DNA from: Wuchereria bancrofti
Taxonomy: Eukaryota; Nematoda; Chromadorea; Rhabditida; Onchocercidae
DNA: 64,000 nucleotides
Reading direction: 5' to 3'
NCBI GenBank assembly: GCA_005281725.1
Contig: SSBO01000011.1
Span: 427,313-491,312 of the forward strand
The position numbers and the translations under genes are program-made. Of this stretch, positions 38,106 through 56,397 are shown piece by piece. Numbering within the stretch: position 1 is the first letter of the stretch; every line of letters begins with the position of its first letter. The notes beneath the pieces were generated by a model. The model saw nothing but the letters and a program-made list of their open reading frames with translations. It had not been told where the DNA came from and did not search any database.

Positions 38106-41103
38106 ATGGTTAAATACGAAACTGTTAAGTTAGCAACTGGTGCTGATTTACCGCTTTTTGGTTTGGGCACATGGCAAGTAAGTTTTCTCATTATTCAAAA
38201 TGTGAAAATTTATTTATGAAATGAATAATTTAGCGAGAAGTGAAGAACTAATCAAAAAAAAAAAAAAAAAATGGAACAACCACAAAAATGCTATTAATTT
38301 TTTAAGCTGCTATGTTTAAGTATATGTTTAAATTATCTCTAAATTATAGCTCATGAATAATTTATTACTCATTTACTTATTACCTACTTATTTACTCATG
38401 TATCTAATTCCTATTGTATTTAATTGTGGGTTTATTCCTGTGTGTTAGTTTCTGTGTTATTTTGATGAAATTAAAAATCTAAATCATTATTAATTTGTTA
38501 AGCAAACTAGATTTGGATATGAAGAATTAAATTCTATTTCAATTGACATTATAGTGATAAAATTACATTCATGTTAAATTAATATTATTGTAATTCGACT
38601 TAATGTCGGTTTTAATCAAAAAAGAAAAGAGAAACCATCATAATGGAATATATATTATACTTCTTTACTAAAGCTTTACTTTACTAAAAGTTAACTTTTA
38701 ACTTTCAAATTTTTAGGATAAATAAGCCTTCGCATTTTTAGGATGACTAAATTAGGATAAATCTTTGAAAAGTTTCTATATTTAAATTTCTATACTGTTT
38801 CCATTTCGATATTTCAGTCCACTGATCCAGCAGCTTTAACAACAGCACTAAAGACAGCTCTGGATGCTGGTTATCCATTAATTGATACAGCTTATGTTTA
38901 TCGTAATGAAGCTATTATCGGGAAAGTATTGCATGAATATTTCACTTCTGGCAAATTAAAACGAAAAGATATCTTTATCACGACAAAAGTAAATTCTTAT
39001 CACCAAAAATAATCATATATACTACGCAGTTAACTGAAAATCAGTTAACATTTAGTAAAAGTTAACTTTTAACTTCCAAATTTTTAGAATAAATAAGCCT
39101 TCGAATTTTTAGAATGAATGTTAGAATAAATTTTTAGGATAAATCTTTGAAAAGTTTCTATATTTAAATTTCTGTACTATTTCCATATATTATTCAATTG
39201 GACATACATAGTGTTACATTTAAACTTTTTCGGTAAAACGCCCTTATCATTGAGTAATCCATTGAATTATTACATTTAGTTCATTGGGTTTTAACAGAGA
39301 TGTATTTTTTTTTTTAATTTTTTTTTAATTTTAACAAAGCGATATCATTTTTTTACTTTGATTTTATATTTTGTATATAATTCTTTTCATTTAAGCTACC
39401 ATTTATGGTACATAGACCGGATGAAATCGAAGGATTGGTGAAGAAACAATTGGAAAATTTGCATGTGGATTATTTTGACCTCTATCTTATCCATTGTCCA
39501 TGTCCATGCAAAGTACATTTTTTTTTTAGTTATTTAACGTTGTCACTTATCAATCATCAATTTGTGATATGAAAGGTAAGACTGAAGCTGAATGTTTTTT
39601 TTTTTTTTTTTTCAGCATCGACCTAATGACACACCGGACAACTATCAACTGCTACTGAAGGATGGAATGGTAGTTCCGGACTTGGTTGATCATATGGAAA
39701 CCTGGAAAGTGTTGGAAAATTTGTATAACAAAGGAATACTGAAAGTACGTTTTACTAATGCTATATTTCAAAATATCATTAATTAGTATTTTTTCTGTTT
39801 GTTTGATCAGATTTGTTTCATCATTTAAATTTATTTTCACTGTTTACTTATCTTTTTTTTTTTTTATTTTTTTATTTTTATATATTTTATTAGGCTATTG
39901 GATTATCTAACTTCAATGTGGAACAAACGCAACGTGTTCTTGACAATGCAACTGTGAAACCACATAATATACAGGTAAGAATTTTTAATGAATGACTACT
40001 ATTATAACATAATGATTGCATATCTCTGTAAAATAATTTTGATGCTTTTAAGATATTGCACCGTTCTGAGCGGTATATTCAGGAATACACTTGATTCAAA
40101 CTTTTTTTGCTTTGGTTCAAAAATATAACAATGACATTATTCTGCACATTAGTTCTAGATAATCTTTTTAAAAGTTCATTTTTGACAGGAATTTCTGAGC
40201 GGTGTATTCAGGAATTACAGGGTTTTGAAATTTATTGATTAAAATTCTATATTGTTTAAATAGTTTTTCTTTCCTTTTATTTGAATATTAGTTTTTATGG
40301 GATTGTCTAATATTTAGGTCGAGGCACATCTCTACTGGCCGCAAAAGGAACTTCATGAACTTTGCAAAAAGAATAATATAACAATGACAAGTTATTCTAC
40401 ACTTGGTTCACCGGGAAGAACAGCTTTCAATCCAGACTTTAATTGGCCTATTGGTGAGCCTATGAAGGATCCTTTGGTTTTACAACTAGCCGACAAATAT
40501 AAGAAATCATCAGCTCAGGTATGTGTATTTGTGAAATCTTCGAATTTAAATTAATTCTAGATAATGTTTGTAAAAATTCATTTTTGACAGGAATTTTGTA
40601 ACAGTTCAAATCTGCTCAGCATTATTGGTTACAAAGAATTATGTTGCTCTGTTTCAGATACTTCTACGCCACATGACACAGCGTGGTATTTCCACCATTC
40701 CCAAAAGTATTAATCCAGATAGAATACTGAAAAATTTCGACATTTTTGATTTTAAATTAACTAAAGAGGAAATCAAGCAATTGGATGACGTAAAGACACG
40801 TGTTCGTCTTTTTCTTTTTGATTTGTAAGTTTTATTTTATATTATGTTGCTTTTTGCAATCTTTTATTAACATGGATTACTTTTTTATTTGATCTTATTG
40901 AAGAAATTGTGCTTTTTGTAATGCATGTAATCCTGTATAGATTTCATAATTTTTGAAATTAAAGATAGCTATTTTCTAAATTAGATGGTTTAGTTATATA
41001 ATTATAGTACATTTTGAACCATTTCAGGCTTTTTGATCATCCATGGTATCCATTCAAAGATGTTGACGTATCGAAGATGAAGCGCGTATATCTCAAAGAT
41101 TGA
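38106..41103 (+). CDS. Aldo-keto reductase, 8 exons
   Basis: NADPH-dependent carbonyl or sugar reductase of the AKR superfamily; the substrate cannot be assigned. Exons 38106-38177, 38818-38988, 39396-39512, 39616-39744, 39894-39974, 40318-40518, 40658-40824 and 41028-41103 give 337 aa, slightly longer than the usual ~320. The catalytic tetrad is complete: D47 and Y52 (LIDTAYVYRNE), K81 (FITTK), H114 (LIHCP). The family block AIGLSNFN begins exon 5. The cofactor-binding ISTIPKSINPDRI and the C-terminal HPWYPFKD are also present. The HCPCPCK segment after H114 is Cys-rich. Introns 1, 2, 5 and 6 contain related sequence blocks (see findings). It lies 1.8 kb downstream of the MCFD2-like gene on the same strand. 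Confidence 0.96.
38691..38817 (+). repeat. Intron segment shared by reductase introns 1 and 2
   Basis: About 125 bp at the 3' end of intron 1 recurs, diverged, at about 39059-39190 in intron 2 (shared: TTAACTTTTAACTT, AAATAAGCCTTCG, GATAAATCTTTGAAAAGTTT). The two copies flank exon 2. Confidence 0.85.
39059..39190 (+). repeat. Second copy of the shared intron segment
   Basis: Partner of the block ending at 38817, located in intron 2 and diverged by small indels and substitutions. It does not include the functional acceptor used at 39395. Confidence 0.85.
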
Positions 41104-43290
41104 AGTCACTGATGCTATGCATTTGCCGAACTTCAATCCATCAATCCTTATTATCCATATCCAATACTTATTATTGATATTAAATATTTATTGTCCATAT
41201 TTAATCTCTTGCTTAAACCTTAAATTTAAATTTTTGACCTAGTGTGCTTTTCATATATGTATATTTTATTCAAAACTGATTCCATAATATTAGCTAGTTT
41301 GGACAGCACACTTGATATTGGTTAGAAAGGATTCTGGTCATTTAGGAAAGCAAAACTGATTGCTGAATCTGTGCTTTGCTATAAAGTATATATAAGTATT
41401 ATCATCTAATAGGGAAGTTTATATGAAAATTACTGTGATAGGTAAGTTTCGCTGAAAAGTGAAAATCAAAATTTAGGTTTTTCATGTAATAGAATTGTGA
41501 TTATGCTTTGGTTTTAAAAAGTTTTCGAACTAAAATCAAATATTAATTCTAAGCAATTCAAAAATTAATAAATCATTTTAAGCAGTAATTAAGAATTGAC
41601 AATAAATGAATAGCTAACGTTGACGGATGGGCAGATTATTATAAGAATAAAAAAAAATAACGAATATTATTAAATGTCTCCATTTATTAATCATATATAT
41701 ACTTGTACTTGAAATAAATGATCAGAGATCTTTCCTTTCAATATATTCAGTTATTTTTTTCACTTACAAATAAATTTTATCTTTTTAGGTTTTGTAAATA
41801 ATGTCATCTTCCTAATATTTCATTGCTTATTGGTTGCTCTTATGAATTCCTTATTAGTTGTCGATGAATTATGAAAACATTGAATTCTTCAAAATAGTCA
41901 TTTTTCATTTCTTTTTAAGATTTTTATTTTTCAAAATTATAAACAAGCATTTTCGATAATTACAATAAGGATTTCATGTCAACCTTTTCTTTCCACTGTT
42001 TCATCATTTATTTTATTATTTTGCAGGCATCTGTAAAAGCATAATTTTGTTAAAATATTTGGTTCCATTTTTTCTTTTTTCAGTATCATTATTATTTTAA
42101 GTTTTAAATCATTATTTTAAATAATATATTAGAGATTGCGGGATTTTTTGGGTGAATTTTTGTAACGTATTTCAATAAATTCACAATAATTGTTTCAATA
42201 TTTTGCTAGAAAAAAGAACTGCATACTAAATATGTTACATCTGCTAACAAATTTGTTTATCTGCTAATTTTCATTAATTTAATTCATTTAAAGGTATAGT
42301 TGTAGTACCGAGAGGCATATATAATCAACATTAACATTTACATTAATAGTTTTAAAAAAATTTTTTAATTTTTTGTCATTTTTGAATTTGCTCAAGATTA
42401 TAACACTTTTCTGTTTCTCCCTTCAAAATTTTCCGGAATTGATTGACATCAAAGTATTCGAATATAATGATGACATTCTTATGATGACATTAATAGCACA
42501 TTTCAATGTTTACAAAATCATTTACGGGACTTAATAATTAATATTTATTATATATTAACAATTATACATTTTATTATATATTAATATTTAATATTCGTTT
42601 TAATTTTATATTAATATTTAATACTCATTTAATATTTATGGATAAAAAGGAAAATAAGATAACAATATTAATTATGTATAACAAATTATGAAGCCGAAAC
42701 TATATTTTATCGCAATAAGTATTACCATAATTAAAGATAAAATTTAAATGTAAATAAAATGAATCAACGTTAATACCTTTAAAATATCTAAATTTTCGAA
42801 AAAAAATATCAAAAATCTAACAGAACATTTTCTATTAACTCGTTTCTTCCGTATTCGGTATATATATTTCATTAAAATAAAAATTAAATCATTAAAGAAA
42901 AGATATTTGCTGATTATTATACAATTAATTTTTGATAGAAAAATGATTCATTTTTGTTGACCGGTGAAATAATTAACTTATTTTAATTAAATGAATTAAT
43001 TATATAACTATTTTGTTGGTTGGAACGAATCAAATTGTGATTTTAATTAAATTAAAATTTAATCGCAAAAAAAAGGGGTTTTATAAAATGTTTATAATTA
43101 TTAGTCTTTTAATTTTTGAAGCTTAATTTATCATTACAATTTAAATTATACTTATAATTCGATGATTATCTAATCCAAAATCAAATATTGAATTAACAAC
43201 ATTTCGCAAATTGAACTCAACCCTTCAGTAATTTGTTTTATCTTTTATAGCTATTGAAAAGAGACTTCTATTTGTGTGTTTATTGATACA
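41104..43290. other. Intergenic DNA between reductase and cap methyltransferase genes
   Basis: About 2.2 kb of AT-rich sequence with no coding frame. It presumably holds the reductase 3' UTR and the methyltransferase promoter. A TCTTTTATAG acceptor ending at 43250, 40 nt before the next start codon, is a candidate spliced-leader site. Confidence 0.65.
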
Positions 43291-47290
<4,000 letters not shown>

Positions 47291-48517
47291 ATTTGTTACA
47301 ATGCACTTCAATATGATGATTCAACTTCATTTGATATTGAGCAGCAGTGTGCTGATTTCGATGAATTCGAAGAAAATATAATTTTTCAGTTGCTTGAAAC
47401 TATCAAAATATCATCATAGTATTAAAATACACGATTGAATTATCTCAAACTATTATATATGTATATTTTTTTTTAAATCGAATAATTGTCTAAATAGTAT
47501 TGTTGGGTGAGCTTCGATTGATTTCTAAGAATATTGTTGCAGTAAAAGTAAATTTGTTTAATTGTTACAAGGAGAAAATTTAATTTTAGAAAAATAACGT
47601 GACATTTTTTTTTTTTTTTAAAAGAAAATGTTAATGGAAATTTGATTTATTGCTTATTATAATTTTTAAAAATTTATAATCTCTTTCGTATTTGTGCTAA
47701 TGATTCAGACAAATCATTTTGTGAATTAGGTTTTCAAATTATTTCATTCCTGTCTTCCAGATTTTGTTAATTTTGTTGATGTTAAATCTTAGTATGTTTT
47801 GTATTATCACGAAATGTCATCGATTGTTGAATCAGTCGATAGATTAGAAATAAATTGTTGAACGGTTGACATTTGTATTCATTCGGAGAAATTATTTGTT
47901 TACTTGTTCGGTATACTGTGACATGCCGTAATTTTAAAGAGAAACACGCAATGCTGTTAAATGTTTGGATATATTTAATTGAAAATTTTCAATGGTTGAT
48001 TCAATATTTCAAACAAATTAATACTCATTCATTGATATCATAATGAAAAATAAAGTAAAATCAAAAAATATACTATTATTAATATTAGTCCAATCAAGAA
48101 GAAAAAAATTAGAATGAAAATTTTATTCTTTCTTTGCATAATTATATATATATATATATTAAATCAAGTGTATTTTTTCTTTTCCTAAAGAAAAAAAAAA
48201 GAGAAAACGATTACAAATAAATTTTTGCAAAATTTGATAAAACTATAATTAATTTTGTAGTTTTACCAAATCTATCATTTTTTTTTTTGTAGTTTTATCA
48301 AAAAAATGAAGGAAATGAAGGAAAAAGTTTCTTTTTTTTTTTTTTTATTTGGTCCCTCTTTTTCTAAAGAAAGGAAGTTGTATGTTTTCAAATTATTGCA
48401 ACTAGAATGTTTATACGCATCTTTCTTTCTTCTCTCTTTTTAACTCACATTGTCATCCAATATAATATTATCACGCAATTCTATGCGCAAATATCCAGTT
48501 GTTTTATTTATCGTTGA

Positions 48518-48580
48518 TATTGTTATTGCTGTTGTTATTGTTGCTGCTGCTGTTGTTGTTGTTACTATTATTGTTCATTA

Positions 48581-48611
<31 letters not shown>

Positions 48612-48725
48612 CATTATTGTTTGTTTGTTATTTACTATTATTGTTAATTTTTATTATTAAGTGTTATTATTATTAATAATTGTTATTGTTATTATTATCA
48701 TTGTTGTTGTTGTTGTTGTTTTGGT
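48518..48725. repeat. TTA/TTG microsatellite
   Basis: GTTGTTATT-type triplets, then (TTA)n, then (GTT)n, interrupted by short unique DNA. It has no coding potential. Confidence 0.9.
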
Positions 48726-49189
48726 TCTTATTGTTGATCACTAATTTTGTTAATTATGTTATAAAAAAATTACAGTGATTAATGATCAGAGTGAATTTAT
48801 ATTAATTTTAATCATATTTTCAATTTTAATAAGCTTTTTTTTCATGTTTGAAGTGTACTTGTTGTTATTATTGATAATTTAATTATACGTTTATTCATCT
48901 TCATGTATTTATTTATTTATTTATTCGCACGATTTTTTCTTTTCGTGTATTTTTTTTTTCTGCATTTTGTTGACCTTTTTTTATTATTTATATATATATA
49001 TTATAGTTTAGATTTTATTTTCTAATATTTGATGTATATGTAAAATGGAAAAAAAAAAGGAAGAACGAAAAAAAGGATATAAGAGAAGAGAGGAGAGAAG
49101 AGAAGAAGAGAGGAAAGAGGAGCGAGGTAGGATGAGAACCGGATTTTGGATAGTTATTATCATGAGTGAAAAACCGGAGCTATTAAGAA

Positions 49190-49412
49190 TGTAGTAGTAG
49201 TAGTAATAGTACGGATGGTAATAATAATAATAATAAATAATAGTAATAAGTAATAATGATAATAATACAAATAATAATAATAGTAATAAATAATAATAAT
49301 AATAATAATAGTAAACAATAATAATAAATAATAATAATAATAGTAAACAATAATAATAAATAATAATAGTAAACAGTAATAATAAATAATAATAGTAATA
49401 ATAACAAAGGTG
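49190..49412. repeat. TAA/TAG triplet microsatellite
   Basis: A run of TAG then AATAATA triplets with AAACAATAATAATAAATAAT-type higher-order repeats. The preceding 49075-49125 is GA-rich. Confidence 0.92.
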
Positions 49413-50130
49413 AGGAGGAAGAAAGTAATGATAATGGAAGAGAAAAGGTAAGAAAAGTTGAAAATGTTAACCTAAGAGGAAAATTTATTAAGACTTTTTG
49501 ATATGTGTTATTTTCTTTTCTGTCTTTTTCTCCTCGAATTGTAAATAAATATTAACCAAATAATTTCCATATGATTTCGTAATGTATTGAGAGAAATAAA
49601 TGATAATAAGAAGGGAAGTTTTTTCTTTTTTTTTTTTTTTCGTTTTATCAATAAAAGTTTTAATTGTATTTTTAATGTTAGCATTAATTTATTCTCATCA
49701 CTGTCATGATCAGTTGTTAAAAGAATGAAGATAACAAGTAAAGATTAATTATTAATTATTAAATTAATTAGATGAGGAAGAAAGGGAAGGAAAAATTTAG
49801 TAGAATGTGAATAAGAAAAATGAAATTATTGGTTGGTTGATTGAAATAGGAGAAGTTTTAATTAACTATTTGCAAAAGTTATTAATTCCTTTATGAGTTT
49901 TGGCTGTATAGGAAAAAGAAGGAAGGTATTCATTAATTATATTAAATTATAATTTTATGATATGTAATTGGATGAATGGATTATATCCTAATTAGTAATG
50001 ATTAATTAATTAGTAATTTTTATTTCTCGCAACGTGTAAAATTTCATTCCAAAAAAACTTAATAAATAATGATAAAGATTAGAAAATGAAAATCGTTTAT
50101 CGGTTATCATATTAATTACGTCTGGATAAC

Positions 50131-50236
<106 letters not shown>

Positions 50237-50371
50237 TATTTGTTGTCAAATTTCATTTCATTTTTGATTTCAATGTTTACAGTATTATATATGCCTATAT
50301 AAGAAGGACATATTATTGAAAAAATCTGAAAATATGAATAAATATTATAAAAAATTTTATATTGTAAAGTA

Positions 50372-50415
50372 CAGAGAGAGAGAGAGAGAGAGAGAGAAAG
50401 AAAGAGAGAAAGAGA
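50372..50415. repeat. (GA)n tract
   Basis: About 13 perfect GA units followed by imperfect GAAA/GAGA. Similar GA runs occur at about 53371-53391, 55364-55402, 57021-57071, 58376-58408, 60266-60300 and 60648-60668, always with the purine strand on plus. Confidence 0.95.
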
Positions 50416-53009
50416 TGATAGTCGTAAATTAAATATGAAATTGTTTAAAAGTTTGAAAAAAAATATTCAATAATTTGTTTAAATTTATGATTTATTATTT
50501 GGTAAATGCATCCCTCTGTAATATATATACCTAATAATTTATACAAATATATTAATAATTTGAAAAAAAAAAATGATTTGATATGATAAGAATTATAGTT
50601 TTTTTTTTTTTGTTGTTTTCCTTTTTTACATTTTATTCAAAAAATAAAAATAAACAAATAAAATAATAGCAAATACTAATTGATATTTTTTCCTCAGAAA
50701 TGTTTTAATCTTAAATAAAAAATTGCCATTTTTATCGTAAAAAAATTGATCAAATTAATTCATCCAAAAACGTTTGTTTTTTTTTTTTTTTTGCCTTCAA
50801 ATTACGAAATTTCTAAAAAGTGCAATAGAAATTGGAAGAAAAAAAAAGGATTATTGAAATGAATGAAACGAAAAAAAAAAATGGAAAAAAAACAGAGACA
50901 AAAAAAAAATTAGAAAAACTGAAAGTATTTTTGTGATGATTTTAAACAATACTTCTTTCTTTTAAATTTATGAAAAAATTTTTTCATAAAGAAAAAAAAA
51001 AACTTTTTTGGTTTTTAGAAAGGAAAAAAAATTTCTTTTTTAAAAGATTAATCTTTCTCTTTTTTTTAAAAAAAAATCTTTTTATTTACATAGAAATTTA
51101 TTACTTAGCTTTAAATAATTAATTTTATTTAAATGTATATAATTTATTGAAACGGTTGATAAAGATTAATAATATAAACATTTACTATTTCTTTTCTTTT
51201 CTTCTTTTTTTAAATAATAAATTTAAATAATAAACAAATAATAATGGTAAAAATTTAAAATAATAAAATTTAAATAACAAAATAATAAATAAAAAAGAAT
51301 AAATAATAAATTTATCGAAATTTTAATAGATCCAAAAATAAAATTAATATTGAAGTTTATGGATTAAATTAATTTTTGGAAAGAAATATAAGTGAATTAT
51401 AAGATTAATTATACATGTCCATAATTTATGCTTATATTTTCTAAACATCTGGTAAATCTTGGAAAATTTTATGATTTCCATCTTGGCACTTCTCTTCCAA
51501 AGTTAAACCAATAAAAATAATACGTACATTTTACAATTGCAAACATTTTGTAAACAACAATTTCATCTTTCTTCATAATTCGAAATTTAATGAATATGAG
51601 TAATAAAAAAAGTTATAATATAATGTATTCTAAAGGTATTGAAAATTTCAATAGTAAATAATATATGATATAATATATAAATAAACTTTAAAATATTGAT
51701 CATTTAATGTTAACTTTCAAATATTTCATTTAATTTATTTTTATGAATTTATAACATTTGATTAATTAATTTGATAAATTTATAACATATGTGAATAAAA
51801 TCTTTTTTAATTTATAAATAATAAAATTTCACCATATGGTTAAAAAGAATTTTTCAAATTTGACAGATGTTGTATTAATAATATTTATATTTAATATTAA
51901 ATTTGAAAACAATATGTGTATGTTTGTTTTCATTTATTCAATATTTACTTCAACTATTTACTTAAATGATTAACAATTCTTTTCTTAATTACTTATAAAA
52001 TAGTTATATAATTTACGCATGCATAAAACCAAAATCATAGAATCTGCACAAAAAAAAAAAAAAAAAAACGAAAACAAAACAAAAACAAGAAAAAAGAGTT
52101 ATACTTTGGTAAAATAATTTATTTTAGCAATTAAATTAATCAAAAAATATTTATTTAAATTTATTTGAAACAATTGAAAATAAAAAATTATTATCTAATC
52201 AATTATTTTCCACCACTATTTTTTTCTTTCAAGAAAATTTTAAAAATTTCAAAAGATTTTTTTTGTTTCTTCTTTTTTTAAAATCATAATTTAATATTTA
52301 TTGATAAATTTTCCTTTTTATTTTTGCGTATTTTATTCTATTCTTTTCGAAAATCAACTTTATCAAATTTCAATCAAGCAATTAAAAATATTCTTTCCTA
52401 ATTATTCTTCCCTTTTATCGACCCCCTCTCCCCCCTGCTCACCTATAATTCAATTTCATTTATTCATTCATCAAATCTTCCGATCATAACAAAATTGTTA
52501 AACAAAGACCTTTGTATTTTTGTTTCATCCAATTTTAAACCTCAAATTAACTCAAAATGCTATCATAATTAAATCAATTAAATGCCGAAATTATTGACAA
52601 ATTATCAAATATTATAATTGTAATAATAATATTATAATTTTATTATTAAAAATAATAATATTTTTCTTTTATTTTTATTTTTTTCACTTCATTTATTTTC
52701 CCATAAATAATTTAATTTTTTCAATATATTTCGAATAACTTAAATAAAATTTATATTTCATTCTTTCATTCATTTATTTAATCTAATTATTACTGATTGT
52801 TTACAAAAATTTTTCAAATTTTTTATTAATAATACATTTGAAATTTCTATTCACAAATTTTGTAAAATGCATCGTTTTTTTTTTTTGTTCTTTTTTTTTG
52901 TATTTCTTATTTGAGAAAAAAATATGGGAAAAGGAAATGTGAAATTTTCTTTAAAAAAAAAAAAAAAAAAAGGGAAATAAAAAAAAAAAATATGCACGAA
53001 AAAAAACAA

Positions 53010-53049
<40 letters not shown>

Positions 53050-53914
53050 AAAAAAAAAAATAAAAATATGCACGATAAATAGCAATTTTTTTCAAAAAAA
53101 AAAAAAAAATAAATAAACAAACAAATAAACTTACCAAAATATTCCTTAAAAAATTATCAAAGGAAAAAAAAAATCCCTCAATTTAACAATTCTTTTATAA
53201 AATTTCACACTTTAATTTAATGTGTTGTTATTGTTATTAGTCCATTTCTTCTCTTTTGTTTGTTTATCTTCCCACAATTTTATTTGTTTATTTGTCTTCT
53301 TCTTCTTCTTCTATCATTTGAAGTAATATTTTTGTTTGTATAAGTTTTAATGATGAGAAAATAAAGAGAAAAAGAGAGAGAGAGAGAGAGAAAGAAAAAG
53401 AAAAAAGTAAGATTATAAGGTAAAAAAAAATGATTACTTTTATTACAGTATTACTATTACTACCATAATCTATTATCATTAAATTATACTTTCTTGTTTT
53501 TGTTTTATTTTTGTTTTTTAATAAATTAAACATTCGAATGATAAATATTTTATTTTCTTTGTATAACAGAAAAATACTTTCTCTTTTTGTCTCTTTTTTT
53601 AAATATAATATTAAGTAACAACAAATATTACTTAGCATTTATTATATAAGTTTTATTCTATTATATATTTGTTTAGTCGCTATATAATTTCTGTATATAA
53701 TCATGATTATGATCATATTATTATGATTTGTACAATAATCATGATTATATTGATTATGATTTTGTTTGCATAACAGTTAAATTAATAATAATCGTAACTC
53801 AATAATATGTCTCATTCGTTATTATCATAAGTTATTCGTAATTTTATTCGTAAAATTGAAAAGTTTTTTTTTTTTTGTTGTTAAGGAATGCAAATTTTAT
53901 GATATATCGACGAA

Positions 53915-54090
53915 GGATATTTGGTAATAATAATAGATGATTAACCGGATCAGGAAAAGAAAATAAGCAGTAATGGCTAACCGGATCGGGCAAAAGGCAT
54001 TAGTAGTAATAGATGATTAATTGGATTGGGTAAAGGATATTGGTGATAATAGATGATTAACCGGATCGGCTAAAGGACATTGGTATTTTC
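53915..54090. repeat. ~40-bp tandem repeat, 4 copies
   Basis: Units containing GATGATTAACCGGATCGG followed by (T/C)AAAGG(A/C)(T/C)ATT have the CCGGAT/TTGGAT core at 53945, 53981, 54021 and 54061 (spacings 36, 40, 40). It is GC-richer than the surroundings. Confidence 0.88.
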
Positions 54091-54249
54091 CGGATAATTT
54101 GAAAATAATGTATGAAATGCTTTCTGCTGCTGATATATGTACATATTTTATTTTCAGGTTAAATTCAGGATAGATAATAATTACATTTTCATTTGTGATT
54201 TGTTATATTTCTATATGATACCTGGATTGCTATTACTAAAAAGCTAAAA

Positions 54250-54372
54250 TACTTTTACTATTTTTTATTATTACTAAAAAAGAATTACTAAAAATTTTAC
54301 TATTACTAAAATGCTTTTACTATTTTTTATTATTACTAAAAAAGAATTACTAAAAATTTTACTATCACTAAA
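54250..54372. repeat. 62-bp tandem repeat, 2 copies
   Basis: CTTTTACTATTTTTTATTAT followed by TACTAAAAAAGAATTACTAA occurs at 54252 and 54314, essentially identical. Confidence 0.88.
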
Positions 54373-55366
54373 AAGATAAGTTTGTAAATGATAGAAAAAA
54401 AAATTAAATTAGCTTGAAAAAAAAAAAAATTCTTAGTTGACATAATTTTGCTGATACATTTATAAATTTTTCAAATCAAACTTCCCAAAGACTCTACATA
54501 CACTAATCAATCATAATGACCAAATGACCACATGAGCGCAATTTGACATTTTAGCCTTAGCATTATAAAATTCATCATTTAATTTAGTATCAAAATATCA
54601 TAAAATTGTTTACTACCCGACAATTTTATCCACATTCTTCCCTTCTCAATTCGATGAATTTAATTTGTTTACAACAAATATAAAATTTAGTAATAACTAA
54701 ATCGTATTAATCGTATTAGATCAATTTTAAAATATTTTATCTAAATAATAATTTTTCAAAAAATATCAAAATAACAAATGAATGTGTGAAAAATTTTATA
54801 GAAATTAAAATTATACATATTAATAAAATAAAAATTTTCGTATTATGTGTGTGTAGTACTTTTAAGTAAGTTAAAGTTAAAGTTAGTTTCGAAAAAACTT
54901 TTTGTGTTATTCATATTTTTTTTTTAATAAAGATAAAATTAAATAGGATTAAAAAAAAAAAACCTTTAGTTACTTATTTACATATATATTAAAAGTGGAA
55001 GTACATGTATAGTTGATTAATAAATATGTGACATAAAATGAAATTTTGTTGATCGCTAATTACTTTATTTTACTAATTAATTTGCTTAATTTTTTCATCC
55101 TTTTATTTTTACAATGCAATTTTGTTCGGTTTTGTTTTATTTGCTTCTTTGTTAATTGAATATATTAATTAAGAATGACTGAAATGAAATTAATTTTGTT
55201 GTAAATTTGTGATTTGATAACAAAATTATCAATAATACTTTATTTTATCATTATATTGTATAAATGAATGATAATAATAAATTGACAAAAGATGCAAAAT
55301 TTGCTGCATGTTGTTAACATTTCAATTAAAAAGAAAAAAAAATTAATATAATTAATTCAATGATGA

Positions 55367-55397
<31 letters not shown>

Positions 55398-56228
55398 GGA
55401 CAGAGATAGGAAGAAATTAAAAAATATACTAGGCGAATCTATTTGAAAAGGAAAAGCTAAAAGTAAATAAACAAAAAAAAAAAAAAAGAAAAAGAAAAAA
55501 TGATAATTACTATACTGTACAAAAGTGATGATAATTTGTAATTCAATTTTTGAAATAAAAAAGAAAAAAGTAATTTGATGGTAACACTTTGTAAACAATG
55601 TCAAAATTAATTTCTTTAAAAATTTACATCTATTTTAATCCTTTCCCTTTTCTTAAATTATCAACAAATATTATTTAAAATCTATTAAAATTAGCTTACT
55701 AACACATTTTAAATTACTGCCACTTATTTATGCTAATTATATATGCCTAATAAATAATGTTTATTTTATAAAATAATTTCTTGATAATAATTATTAGCCT
55801 CTTGATCGATATTTCTGTTTTTTTTTTTTTTTTTTTTTTTTACAAAAGTAATACCATCAAAATTAATGCATAGTAAAATCAAATTTTAAACATTTCTTTT
55901 TTTTTTTCAAATTGACAATACGAAAAAATGAGAAGAAATTATTTTTCTTTTTGTACACATTTAAAACATATCATCAAACTTTTTCTTTCGTTTATTTCTA
56001 TGTATGAATGACAAATGAATAAATTTTCCAAAACGAATAAAAAAGGAAAAACATTAGAAATTAAAAATATGCAATTCAATTCAAAAAAAAAAAAAAAAAA
56101 AGGTAATAAATTAAGGCAACAAAAAAAAAAAAAGCACACACACAAAATATATATATGCATGACATTTTTTTTTTTTGAACAATTTCAAGAAAAAAATATA
56201 TAAAAATAGTGTAAACAAAACATAAGCG

Positions 56229-56285
56229 TACATACACGTACGCACACACATACACACACATACATACACATACACACACATATAC
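56229..56285. repeat. CA/TACACA microsatellite
   Basis: CACACATACACACACATACA-type repeat, with CGTACG at both edges. A similar TACA/CA block lies at about 59952-60003. Confidence 0.9.
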
Positions 56286-56397
56286 GTACGTAACATATAG
56301 ATTGATTAGTAATGATTAAAATTAGATGATAATGAAAAAGAATTATGTATCAAGTACAATTAACTAAAATTTGAGATATTCTTACTAATGCATGATA

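Noticed and set aside
53288..53638. 116-codon minus-strand frame
   Set aside because: Contains a Ser-Leu run encoded by a GA tract and poly-Lys/Asn stretches; no supporting signals.
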